Assembly: GCF_014898055.3 (NCBI RefSeq)
Contig: NW_023601212.1
Span: 45,868,329 to 45,932,328 of the forward strand
Length of the DNA stretch: 64,000 nucleotides
Source: Talpa occidentalis
Lineage: Eukaryota; Chordata; Mammalia; Eulipotyphla; Talpidae
Direction: 5' to 3'
Shown here piece after piece: positions 50,189-59,650 of this stretch. The notes below the pieces were generated by a model. It ran no database searches, had not been told where the DNA came from, and saw only the letters and a program-made list of their open reading frames with translations. The stretch's first letter is position 1; each line of letters starts with the position of its first letter. The translations under genes and the position numbers were made by a program.

Positions 50189-53100
50189 CTGGGCCAGGCT
50201 GTTGACAAACTCCTCGTGCTGCGTCTTTAGGGTCTGGATCTGTTGCTGGAAGGCTAGCTGCACTGGTTGCACCACCGAGGAGTACTCGTTGATGAGTGTC
50301 GCCTGGCAGCAAAAAGAGAGCAGTGGAACTCAGGGGGGTTAGAGGGCTTGGCACTCCCTGCAGTCCCACACCTTCAGGAACTGCCTCCCAGGAGGGAGGT
50401 AGGGAAGTGGCATGCAGCCTGGAGCAGGGGATGACTATCACATAAAATGACCAATATGATCTTGACAACCTGAGTGCCCCAAATCCAGTCAAAGACTTGG
50501 TGATTGTGATGTGTGTTGCAGTGCAGTTTATAATTCCCCAAGAGTGGGAATCAGCATGACAGCCAGCGGTGGGCTGTCACACAGTCATTAAAGCACATTG
50601 CCAACAAACATCCTAGAACTTACTCCCCTGTGGGAGGATGGCATTTAGGGCCATCACAGAGGAAAAGGACAACACTCAGCCAACCAGGCCTGAGCGGGAA
50701 AACAGATCCTTCATGACAAGAGGGTGAATTACACCTGCTGCCACAAGTGCAAAGAGGGGACACTGCACAAAGTGACTACAACCAGGAGATGGGAGCAAAC
50801 AGTGGAAGACACCACAGAGACTTGTGCCCAAATTGGGCAACCTGGTCACACGCATGCCAGAAGTCTGGCAGGCTCCCCTGAGAGAGGTTCACTGGCTCCT
50901 GCAGGCGGGCTGGGTTCCCCACTGCTTAATGCCATCTTACACCACTGTATTCAACCCAGGGGAGCCATGGGCCCCAACTTTGGGAGCGTGCTGAGCACAG
51001 TACGCACCTGGTACTGGCCTAGCCCCAGGGCTGGGCTCTGTAACTGCTGAATGATGGAGTCATCGAAGTAGCCATTCTTCTCCCAGAGCTGCAGAAGCTG
51101 GTATAGGGAGGGGAGGTCGTGTCAGGGGAAGCAGGATCCCACACCCCTGCCCCTCTCCCACCACCACCCCACTGCCCTGTGTACCCGGGCAATCTTTTGC
51201 TGCTTGTCTTCCTCCACAGCCAAGAAGCTGGTGCAGTAGATGGGCACCACGACCTTCTGCAGGGCAGCCAGCAGCTCCCGGGCCTGCTTGCGCTGGCTGT
51301 GAGGGAGAGACCTTCCGCGCGTCAGGGCCCTGGGATGGGACCCGGCCACGCGCCCGTTACCATCGTGGCTCCAGCCACAGCACCCTCTGCCTTTTCGGGA
51401 CATGGGCTCCCAACCCAGCGGGACGAGGGCTGGGCTCCCCACAGGACCTGTGCTGGGGGCCTGGGCCTGAGGGACAGATGGGAGGAAGGAAGTCTGGTTT
51501 CCTCATCAATGAAGAACCCCTCCCCTCCCTCTGGGGTGGCAGTGAGGAGAGAAAGACACAGGGCCTCTAAGAGCCTGATTGTCCACAAAGGACATCAGGG
51601 CTGCCAGGGGCTCAGGCTTGGTCTGTGCAGCCTCTTGGGACCATCCCCCTATGCATAAGTAGACCCAAGTGGGGACCCCAGTTTTCAGGAGGCAGAGGGA
51701 GTATAGCAGGCATGCCAGGTATCTAGGATGCCTTAGAAACAGAACCCAAGGCCCAGGAGGTGAGGCAATTGGCTCCATCCCCTTTGGGTGCATAAAAGGG
51801 TGTAGAGGCCCAAAGGATACCCAGCAGGATAGTGGCAGAACCCAAATGATTGTCTCCTGGGGAGGATGTGGGGCAGAAAGTGAACAGGTGGAACTCTCTG
51901 GGTGCTGTGCAAGCTGGGGAGCTGAGAGAGTGAGTGCCCAACTAGAAGCCAGCTCAGAGAGGAGGTAGTCCTGTGGGAGGACAGAGCAAAGACCAAGAAG
52001 AATATGGCTGCAGAGCTCCCTGCAGACAGAGAGGACTGGCAGGAGCAGAGAAGGTCACAAGGGGCCGCTTATTCCCTATGGAGTTTCAAGGAAAGACACT
52101 GGAAGTAGCTGAGTGAAATGGAGTTACCTATGTCACATAGCAAATGGGACAAGACTGGGTACGACAGGATCTAAGGGGGCTTGGACAAGCTCAAAGCCCT
52201 AGGTATCAGGCAGCTCTCATGGCTATACCAGCTCCACCACCATCATGTGCTTGTGGCCTCTTGTCCCTGCTGCCCCTGGCCCCTAAGTCCAGTTTCCTAT
52301 TAGCCTTTGGTACTAGGACCCATGGAGGCTGTGCAGAAGTAAACTACTTGGCCCTGGAAGGGTGGTATGTGGGGTGGGGGGAGGTGGTGGGCTAGGTAAG
52401 GTAGCACAGAGGTCAGCAAAGTAGACCCAGTGGGAGGGACCCTGAAGTAGAGGAGTGAGTTGATGGGTACATGTTATCAGGAAAAGGAGCAGCCGAAACA
52501 TGGAAGTGCTGAGACACTGCCCCCTAGAGCCAGGAGGGAAGAGTTCCAGGTAAGGTGAGGGGTTGGGAAGGCGTTGTGGTGTGGAGGCAGGGTATACTCC
52601 CCACGGAGGGCTCTGGTCCAGAGTGCCCTCCCTGTTTAAGGTTAAGTGACCCAGTCTCCATCCACAGACCCCATGATCCTGGATGGGTGACAGGAGCGGA
52701 AGAGGGGAGGTGGGCCTCACCAGTGGTGCAGCACATCATTGATCAGGTAGATGAGGTGCAGCCGCAGCTCAAAGTGTGCCCCATCAGCTGTGATGCGGTT
52801 CCGGAGATGGCCAGCCATCAATTCACAGTGTGGTGGGGACTTGGCATTGCTAAACATCCAGTTCTTCCCGGCCTGCAACAGCCAGGTTTGGGTAAGTGGG
52901 GCAGCTCCGTGAGGCACAGGGGGGCAGATTCACCTTCCACGCCATGGCCTCTGCCTGCCTTCCTGCCCCCTTTCAGCTAGGAGCAGCCAACCTGCCTATG
53001 TCTGTCCTGCCCCTCCAAGCTGCTGAAGAAGGAAGAAGGGGGCAGATGGAGCCTTGAGAGCATCTGGCCCAGGAAGGCTGTGGGGCGTACCTTAGGAGAA

Positions 53101-56100
53101 GTGTCTCCGGAAGCCCCCGTTAAGCTCACCGAGATGGCATCCTTGGTACATGTGTCGATGATGGGCTGCAGCAGGTTGTCAAATTCATTCATATCCAGCT
53201 GGGTCTCCTCTAGGAGCTTCTGCATCTGCTGCTCTACTGCGTGTGCCACGGCCGCTGTGACCTGTTCCTAGGGGACCAGGGGGACCAAATACTTGAGGAG
53301 GGGCCTCAGCTGCCTCCCTACACTGCAGCCTACACACGCTTCTGGAACATGGTGGGCAGAGGTCAAAACAGGACAGGACAAAGCAGGGGATGATGTCTGA
53401 CCCAGAGATAGGCGATGGAAAGGGTTAGACCCAGAGGAACAAGGAACCCCCACAAATCAATTCAACAAAACCAGAAAAATGAGTGATGGTATGAACCACC
53501 AGGGAGAAAACATATCAATGGTCCCCAGGAGTTAGGACAGGCAGGGACTTCATTAATAATCAGGGAAATGCAGATCAAAACATCAGGATTACTCCTTTAG
53601 ATGGGCAAAAATGAGAGATGGCTGAGTTCCTGCCACTGTGGGGACAGGGTCAGTTCAGGGCTGTAGGACTCGACTGCACAGTTACGTGTGGTGTGCAGAC
53701 ACTGAAGGTGAGCATTCGGGAACGTTGTTTTCACAGTCTGACAATAACATCATGTTTTGAATCTAGTAATAAAAGAGGCACTGGGTTTTATAAGTCTCAT
53801 TTCTATTTATCTTGTTTAGCTGGCAATTCATCTGATTGTATTTCATCAAAATATCTTACTGTGGTGGATCAGGACAAAGGGCCCTTCCTCATGACAGCTT
53901 GGGGTGACCTAGTGAGGAGCTGCCACTGCCCATGGCTCTAGATGGTACTTTGAGCTCAGTTACAATTCTAATGGCATTAGACAATTCCAACATTCTTGTA
54001 GGCATCTGCCTGAGCCCATGAGTCAAAGAGCATGCAATGATTTCACTAGAATGAGAAGAAATCTTGTCCAGGGCCAGTGGTCCTGCTAAACCATGGGTGG
54101 TGGCAGCACTGAGGTGACAGCAGCTGATGTATACCTGGACATGGAGCAGCCTCGTCCTTGGCAGTGATGTATGGTAATGACCCTGCTGACCGCCTTATTA
54201 GTCCCAATAATCAGCTGCAAAGACTGGCATAGGGTGAATTCCTGGTACCCACCTCAGACAAAAGGGAGGGAGAGACGGTAACTCAAGGCTCTTATCTCGA
54301 CGTTGGTGAGTAAAGGGAAGGGAGGAAGGAGCAGCTACACCTGTCACAGGATCCCTATCTCAGGGCTAATAGATGAAGGAAAGGGGGATACCACATACCT
54401 GTCTGAGGGCCAGCAGCTGCTGCTCCTGCTGCTGCAGGTTCCACTGGCTCTGCTGGATAAGCTCATCCATAGATGGGGCGCCCTGGGCCGGTGGGATGGG
54501 TGCTGCAGGAGCGAGCGGGGGCTGGGGCAGGGGGGGAAGGGCAGTGGCCGGCTCCAGCTCTGGACCCTGTTGCTTGCAGATGACTGGCAGGAGAGGAAGA
54601 AGGGGATCCCATGAGGAGGTATCTCTTTGGTCACCTCTCAGGCAGATTTAGGGGCTCCCCCTCCTTATGCTCACCATCTCCAAGAGGACCTCCGTGCTGT
54701 GACACTTACCTACTTACCTCTTCCCCACCCAAGTCAGCCCAGTCCTCAACTTCACCTACCTGGCCTACTCCCAGACCCCCTTTCTGTGTTCCCATCTACC
54801 TTCATGTCATCCTCTACTGGCACCTAATCTTACCCACTGTCCTGGCCCCAGTCTATTTGCTTGCACCTTCTAACACTTAACCTAGGCCTGAACTGATGAA
54901 TGCAGGTCATAGCTGCTTTGGGAGAATCAGCCCTTCCAGTCTCCTCAGCAGGTAGCTCGAAGTTCTGCCACTGTCCCATCAGCTACACTTCACTTTTTTT
55001 TTTTTTTTGAAAGACTGATTTATTTATGAATATAAGAGCTGGGGCACAGGCCAGAGACACAGGGGGTAGGAGGATTCACCAGAGACAGAGCAGGGAACAG
55101 AACAGGCAGACTGACTGAAACTGCTGAGGGGAGCAGTGGGCGAGACAGGAGAGGTCTGCTGCGCCATGTGGGTAGCTCCCTGGCCGGCTGGAGATCGAAC
55201 TCGTGCTGCAGAAGCTGTGGATTGCTTCATAGTGTGGTGCTTAATCCCCTGCGCCACCAGGGAGGCCCTACATTTCACTCTTAAGACGTGCAATTGACCC
55301 AGCTGGATGGCCATCTAGCAAGCCCCTAAACCTGCAAAGTGGTCATACAGGAGGACTGGTCTTTAGGGAAAGGTACAGGATGGATGGACTCCTCTCTGCC
55401 TTTGGGCCTTGTCTGGTCTGCAAGTGCCATGTACTGCTGCAGCCTTCCGGAGTCTCACTCCTAGGGGACTCAGACTTCAGACAAAGTCAGAAGAGAGCAG
55501 CGGGGTGGAGGGTGTCACTGAGGCTGTGGTTGAGCTTTAGTTACTGCTCAGGTCTAGCATGGGCCTTCTGGTGGACAATTTATGGAATGATTTCTGGGCC
55601 CCCCCATACCCCCCGCCCCCAGCTCTCCCAGGGATGCTGCCTCAGGAGATGTTCTTTTGCTATTTCTCCCTTTACTGACCCCAACTCTCCCCATAGCATC
55701 TAAACACACAAGTCTCCCATCTTGAAAAATTCTCCTTTCATATCATACCCATCTCTCAACAATTCTACAGTTAAGCGCCACTTTCAATTCTTCACCTCTC
55801 CTCTATCTCTGTCCCCCTACAGGCCTCCCTTACTGTCCACTGGACCTGTCTCAAGTCCATGTCTTTCTCAGCCACTGTGAGGCCACCCCAGTCTTTCCCT
55901 ATCTACTTCAAAGGTTGGGATGCCCTGTCTGTGTAGTGAGCCCCCTTCTCCTCTCAGCATCCCCAGGAAATCTGATATATTCCTGAGGCTACGATCTAAG
56001 GATCTGCACACTATGATTCCCAAAATCTGTCACCTCCACCCCGCATTCCTGGAACTTTGGATGTGGAGTCCACTAACTTTCCACAAGCACCTCTAAGAGA

Positions 56101-59066
56101 GCCCTCTCACCCCACATGTAGAAGGAACATGCAATTCCCTCTCCCTAGCACCCTACACTAATAAGTCACCCAATGTTGTCCAGCCAGCCTCTCAGATCAC
56201 ACCCCAGTCTGTCTGTGTCCCTGCCATCGGTGCCACAACTTGGCTGTCATCTACACTGCTCTTAGAACAGCTCTCCTGTGTGCAGTCCTGCTCTTTCAGC
56301 CTTCTCCTCCCAGGTGCTCCCAGCTGAAAGGTGGAAGTAGGAAGGCAGGCAGAGGCCATGGCATGTGAGCCTGACCTCCTGGATCCCTGGAATCACCAAG
56401 CTTACTGAGACCTGGCTGTTGCAGGGGGGAAGAACTGGATGTTCAGCAACACCAAGTCCCTATCACACTGCAAGTTGATGGCTGGCCAAGTACAGAAGAA
56501 GCAAGTGATACTGAGAATAGACAAGTATAGAAATGGCAAGGGCATGTTTTGGTACTTTTACAGAAATTTCATAGTTTAATTTTTATTGAAATTTGCAAAA
56601 GCGTAATTTCCATGACAGAAAGGAAATTAAAAACAACAACAATAAAACAACCGCCAAACAGGTCCTTCACCATCTTGGGAAACATTTTGGAATAGTCCTG
56701 GGGCTCAGCCTTCACAAGCCAGAATGAAGGAAGGACTGGTGACACAGTGGCTACAGATCTGAAACTCTCACAGCACCCCACTTAGAGTGACAGTGACTTC
56801 CTAAGTCTTTGGTCAGCCAGTACACCATGCTCTGCACCCTCCCTCGGGCAACTCAAAAAATCCCTAATTTCTAGGTTTTGGGTCCCTCCACAGGTTCTGT
56901 CTTGTGTCTGACACTTTTCTCAGTTTCTAGCTGACTAACTACAACATATTCTTCACTCTACTTGAGATACTATTACCTGCAGAAAGCACATACTGAACCC
57001 CATTCTTTCCCTGTTAGAAGCCCATCTTAGCCTACCCTGTCATTCCCCTGTATGGTACCAAGTCCTAGGTAGTCCCTGATCTCTGACCCTCACTTGAGTC
57101 AAATCCCTGTCCTCCCCTGCCTGTTTATGTCACCCTCTTCATATCCAACTGGTGCCTCCCTCTATCACAGGTTCTATCCCCAAACCCCATCTGTTTCTAT
57201 GCTCATTCCTGACTCAGCCTGCTGACCTAATCCATACCTTACCATGAACAACCCCTTCCATTCTCCTACTGACTTTTTCAGTCTCAGTCACCTCTTAATG
57301 GCTCCCTCTAGCCCATCCACACTGGCTACATAACCCTGACCTAGCTTGCCTTTGTTCAAACTCTCTTGAAAAATTCTCCTTTCATATCATACCCATCTCT
57401 CAACTATTCTACAGTTAAGCGCCACTTTCAATTCTTCACCTCTCCTCTCTCTCTGTCCCCCTACAGGCCTCCCTTACTGTCCACTGGCCCTGGCTTCCCA
57501 CCATCTATACCAGGTATCTTAAATTTGGGATAGTGGGATTAAGGAATGGTTGCTCCATAAACATACAAGCATATATAACAGTTTATCTACAACTTCAGAT
57601 GGCTGATCTGTCCCTCCCCATTTCAAACCTAAACAGCCACCAGAAGAACCCATGGACTGTGGGAGAAACCCCAAACATTACTCTGGCATTTACCACTCCT
57701 GATCAAACTTTTGCCTCACTCACACAAATTCCATTCCAGGCTATGCTGCCCATGGTTTTCCTGGTAGATCCCTAAATGCATTGAACTTGTTCAATCCACC
57801 TCTCCTGTTTTGTTTTTACAAACTCTTTATAAAGCATCTGCTTATGTACCATGTATTCATGCACAATGATAACCATGATAAAGTCCGGTTGGCCCCAAGG
57901 AGCATTCACCTTTCAGTGGCCATCTACTTGGCAATCCTCTACTCATTCATTCCAATAGTAATCTAGAAGAGAGGGATTCCCTAGCAGCAAGACAGACCTT
58001 GCCATCTTCTTACTAGTTTACCTACCGCTGAAGGGTCAGTTGTGATTCCTAACTCCATTTTAAACTCGTTTAGGCCAAGGACAAAATTCCGATGCACAAA
58101 TCAGTAAACATCGGTTAACATCTACCAAAAAGTAAACCCAGAAAGGCAATTCATTTTGATTCGGGATGCAGGATTTGAAACACACAAAAACCTCGTTGGA
58201 CTGATAGAGAGCTCACTCATGGGGCTGGACAGTGTTTGCCTGAGGACTCCAGTCCGACCTCTATCACTCCCTGACTGGAAAACACTGAATTAGTCACTCA
58301 ACTACAGCAGACCTCATTTGTCACGTCTGCAAAACAATAGAGGAATCCCTGATCTGGAGCCCAGAGGCGGATCGATAACCCCGTTCTCCTTTACGCTTGA
58401 ACCCAGCAAACGCTAGGTGCAGGGCCCTGGGAAGACCAGAAGGGCTCATGAAGCTAAAGCACACGACCCCAAGAACGGTGGCTTGTGGCAGAGACCGAAC
58501 TGGAACCACTGGAAAGAATCGTGTAAGGGACGGCCTGAGAGTTGGACAATACTCACGCTGCTGCTGCTCCAACGCCAGTTTGCACTTGTAGTAACTATAG
58601 AACTCGCCTCCGAACAGAAACGAAAACTTCGGGTTGTCCTTCTGCTTCTCCATCGTCATCTTTTCAAACTCGGGCCCGTTGCGAGCCACGAACTGGGCCA
58701 GTTTGTCGATGACATTTCGAAGCTCCTGGTCTGGAGGACGAAGAGAGGGCCACGCGCGGCGTCAGCGAGGGCCGCCCCAATCTGGAGGCCCTGGCGTCCC
58801 AGCTCTCGACCGCTGGGTTGGGGTCTCTTGGGGTGGGCCCCACTGAGGCCGCTCTTGTACGGGTCCCGGCAGGGGCCACGCGCGCGCCGGGAATGCGGGG
58901 ACCCGCGGGAGAGGCCGCAGGCAAGATCGGGAGGCCGAGCCCCGCCCCCTCTGGGGCCCGGGTACCCCCCGGTAGGCGGGGCGAGCTAGGAGGGGACTCC
59001 GGGGAAAGAGAAACGGCCCCCGCGACCGGGTTGGGCCTCACCGTCAGGCGGCAGCGGCATCTCCAT
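43316..59066 (-). CDS. CHERP: CHERP, calcium homeostasis ER protein, complete
   Basis: CHERP is a nuclear, U2 snRNP-associated RNA-processing factor first described in ER calcium release. Seventeen coding exons join without a phase error to 925 codons (916 in human). Order: SURP module about residues 15-57 (ELRNVIDKLAQFVARNGPEF, FSFLFGGEFYSYY); Pro/Gln-rich linker; CID-type RNA polymerase II CTD-interacting domain about 150-290 (NWMFSNAKSPPHCELMAGHL, HLIYLINDVLHHCQ); 21-residue poly-Q at 330-350; long Pro/His/Trp-rich disordered region to about 670; RS domain about 743-825; G-patch about 850-900 (MLVKMGWSGSGGLG); C terminus ARMKARDECK. The ATG at 59066 opens MEMPLPPDD, matching the known N terminus. 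No signal peptide or membrane segment is visible. All donors are GT and acceptors AG. A SINE has inserted at the exon 9 donor. Confidence 0.98.
43771..43865 (-). CDS. CHERP: CHERP exon 16
   Basis: 95 bp, phase 2 to 1. SSAGLGSNSAPPIPDSRLGE to GHQMLVKM, start of the G-patch. Acceptor TTCATTTTAG; donor ATGG|GTAGGT. Confidence 0.95.
44324..44440 (-). CDS. CHERP: CHERP exon 15, RS domain
   Basis: 117 bp, phase 2 to 2. Almost pure Arg-Ser dipeptides, then SYSPGRRRRSRSRSPTP. A GAGCGG hexamer array on plus (about 44380-44410) encodes the (SR)n run. Confidence 0.95.
44542..44685 (-). CDS. CHERP: CHERP exon 14, RS domain
   Basis: 144 bp, phase 2 to 2. SAPSRSRSRSKSRGRSSSRS to SRSCSRSYSRSRS. Donor TCCAG|GTAGGC. 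Confidence 0.95.
44997..45083 (-). CDS. CHERP: CHERP exon 13
   Basis: 87 bp, phase 2 to 2. EGWEQNGLYEFFRAKMRARR then RKGQEKRN, a basic helix before the RS domain. Confidence 0.95.
45785..45918 (-). CDS. CHERP: CHERP exon 12
   Basis: 134 bp, phase 0 to 2. LEDHEYKPLDPKDIRLPPPM to YSPPSHDRPRN. Donor AACAG|GTAGGG. Confidence 0.95.
46773..47011 (-). CDS. CHERP: CHERP exon 11
   Basis: 239 bp, phase 1 to 0. MGPPHHHPGHRMPHPGINEH to LPAGLMAPLVK. Pro/His-rich low-complexity region. Confidence 0.96.
47330..47610 (+). repeat. MaLR-type LTR relic
   Basis: AGTCCTTAGGAGAAGGAGAC, GACATGAGGAAAACAAGCC and TTCATCCTGGACCTCCAGCC follow MaLR LTR order. It lies in CHERP intron 10. Confidence 0.5.
48108..48543 (-). 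CDS. CHERP: CHERP exon 10, largest exon
   Basis: 436 bp, phase 0 to 1. PPEQPPYPHHQGGPPHCPPW, then repeated PWNSQ/WNGQ-type units, then HFRGPFPPHQQHPQFNQPP to YPQGDFPA. Pro/Trp/His-rich and likely disordered. Confidence 0.97.
48879..49154 (+). repeat. tRNA-derived SINE at the CHERP exon 9 donor
   Basis: Head GGGCCTCCCTGGTGGCGCAA, tail TGCATAAAATAAAATAAATC. The 16-base target-site duplication TAAGAAATACCTGCTG at 48863-48878 and 49155-49170 contains the exon 9/intron 9 junction in reverse. Confidence 0.96.
49165..49340 (-). CDS. CHERP: CHERP exon 9
   Basis: 176 bp, phase 1 to 0. DNKPPIQMPGSSEYDTTGGV to HPVAPWGQQQ. Acceptor CCGGTTATAG; donor CAGCAG|GTATTT, ten bases from an antisense SINE. Confidence 0.95.
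50023..50302 (-). CDS. CHERP: CHERP exon 8 with poly-Q
   Basis: 280 bp, phase 0 to 1. ATLINEYSSVVQPVQLAFQQ, then 21 glutamines (50129-50191), then MPQMEAEVKATPPPPAPPP. Donor CCTG|GTATGT. Confidence 0.96.
50129..50191 (-). repeat. CHERP: CAG/CAA triplet tract encoding 21 Gln
   Basis: In coding direction the first nine codons are CAG without a break; the remaining twelve mix CAG and CAA. In frame within CHERP exon 8. Confidence 0.95.
50303..51007. other. CHERP intron 7, no other gene
   Basis: No exon on either strand with credible splice sites. Nothing else recognised. Confidence 0.6.
51008..51097 (-). CDS. CHERP: CHERP exon 7
   Basis: 90 bp, phase 0 to 0. LLQLWEKNGYFDDSIIQQLQ to GLGQYQ, the end of the CID domain. 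Confidence 0.95.
51185..51296 (-). CDS. CHERP: CHERP exon 6
   Basis: 112 bp, phase 2 to 0. QRKQARELLAALQKVVVPIY to EEDKQQKIAR, CID domain helices. Confidence 0.96.
51297..52710. other. CHERP intron 5, no gene found
   Basis: GC-moderate. Several ORFs of 70-180 codons on either strand lack similarity and good splice sites. Confidence 0.5.
52721..52872 (-). CDS. CHERP: CHERP exon 5
   Basis: 152 bp, phase 0 to 2. AGKNWMFSNAKSPPHCELMA to LIYLINDVLHH, the CID core. A diverged inverted copy of this exon and its upstream intron lies at 56313-56488. Confidence 0.96.
53130..53267 (-). CDS. CHERP: CHERP exon 4
   Basis: 138 bp, phase 0 to 0. EQVTAAVAHAVEQQMQKLLE to CTKDAIS. Coiled helix leading into the CID. 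Donor TCG|GTGAGC. Confidence 0.96.
53525..53650 (+). repeat. L1 ORF2 3' relic
   Basis: TTAATAATCAGGGAAATGCAG and AGATGGGCAAAAATGAGAGA recall the conserved L1 ORF2 C-terminal coding text. Confidence 0.55.
53651..54390. other. CHERP intron 3, no gene found
   Basis: No exon or clear repeat recognised. Confidence 0.45.
54399..54583 (-). CDS. CHERP: CHERP exon 3
   Basis: 185 bp, phase 1 to 0. ICKQQGPELEPATALPPLPQ to QQQEQQLLALRQ, a Pro/Ala-rich linker then a Gln-rich helix. Acceptor CTCCTGCCAG. Confidence 0.95.
54995..55268 (-). repeat. tRNA-derived SINE
   Basis: Antisense copy in CHERP intron 2. Flanks TACACTTCACT (54984-54994) and TACATTTCACT (55269-55279) are the target-site duplication with one mismatch. 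Confidence 0.9.
55721..55843. repeat. 123-bp direct duplication, unit 1
   Basis: Starts CTTGAAAAATTCTCC and ends CTGTCCACTGG. Differs at two bases from 57365-57487. Confidence 0.95.
55844..56310. other. CHERP intron 2, C/T-rich, no gene found
   Basis: Pyrimidine-rich unique-looking sequence. Nothing recognised. Confidence 0.45.
56313..56488 (+). pseudogene. CHERP: Inverted partial copy of CHERP exon 5 plus upstream intron
   Basis: Matches the minus strand of about 52810-52988: GGAAGGCAGGCAGAGGCCATGG, then the acceptor CCTGGCTGTTGCAG, then AAGAACTGGATGTT, CCAAGTCCC and TTGATGGCTGGCC. The intron match shows DNA-level duplication, not retroposition. It lacks one base right after the acceptor and breaks off before the exon end. 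It lies antisense to CHERP within CHERP intron 2. Confidence 0.85.
56489..57364. other. CHERP intron 2, no gene found
   Basis: No exon or clear repeat recognised beyond the duplicated blocks on each side. Confidence 0.4.
57365..57487. repeat. 123-bp direct duplication, unit 2
   Basis: Partner of 55721-55843, same orientation, 1644 bases downstream. Confidence 0.95.
57488..58550. other. CHERP intron 2, right part, no gene found
   Basis: No exon. A short L1-like stretch near 57830-57880 is possible. Confidence 0.4.
58557..58730 (-). CDS. CHERP: CHERP exon 2, SURP module
   Basis: 174 bp, phase 1 to 1. QELRNVIDKLAQFVARNGPE to KCKLALEQQQ. Acceptor GTCCTCCAG; donor CAGC|GTGAGT. Confidence 0.97.
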
Positions 59067-59650
59067 GGCTTCGGCCGCCGGGAACGTCCTCCGGAGCCTC
59101 ACGATCACCCACCAGCGCCGTCTGCGGAAGCCGGCCGGAAGTGGCGCGAGAGGGCCTTTTACGGCGGACCTCGTGGGCGCTTCCGCCCGTCACTTACGGC
59201 CGTCGCCAGGAAACGCCGGAAGTGAGGGCAGGAGGCGGGCGGGAGGAAGCCACCGGAAGCCGCGCGCTGGCGCCAGGGCGCCCTCGCGCATGCGTGAAGC
59301 GAGTTTCTGTCGCGCGGCGTGCCCGAGCCGCAGAAAGGGTTCTGGCAGCCGTTAGGAGCGACCGGGGCCTTCTCCAACCTACCCGGCCACTACGAGTTCC
59401 CACCCGAGTCAGACCCACATGTCTCTTTCGCAGGGCTACGGTGAAGAGACTTGGAGGTGAGAAGCGTCCGGAAGGCCCCAGACCAGGGGTGGGAGCCGAC
59501 CCGGGGGACGTGCCTGGCGGGGGTGGGGCTATGCTCCGTGAGAGTCCGGCCTCCCGCTGGACCGCGACGACTTTGGGGCTGGTCTGTTACCCGCCCGCCC
59601 CGCCGTCCGCGCCCCTGGGGCCGGTGAGGTAGCCGGGCAGCGGGTGTAGC
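58700..59650. promoter_or_regulatory. CHERP: CHERP CpG-island promoter
   Basis: CpG-dense from exon 2 to about 0.6 kb upstream of the start codon. ETS/GABP sites CCGGAAGT at 59135-59142 and 59216-59223, a related CCGGAAGC at 59253-59260, and an NRF1-type GCGCATGCG at 59286-59294, all within 230 bases of the ATG. No TATA box. This is typical of a housekeeping gene. Confidence 0.85.
59042..59066 (-). CDS. CHERP: CHERP exon 1, coding part
   Basis: 25 bp: MEMPLPPD plus one base, donor GACG|GTGAGG. A second in-frame ATG is two codons later. The upstream ATG is chosen because it matches the known protein. Confidence 0.95.

Noticed and set aside
56401..56573. Inverted exon 5 copy as a functional exon on plus
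   Set aside because: It lacks a base at the exon start, loses homology before a donor site, and no plus-strand gene is known or visible here.
59065..59632. ORFs of 96-163 codons upstream of CHERP on plus
   Set aside because: GC-rich CpG-island sequence has few stops; no family similarity or splice context seen.
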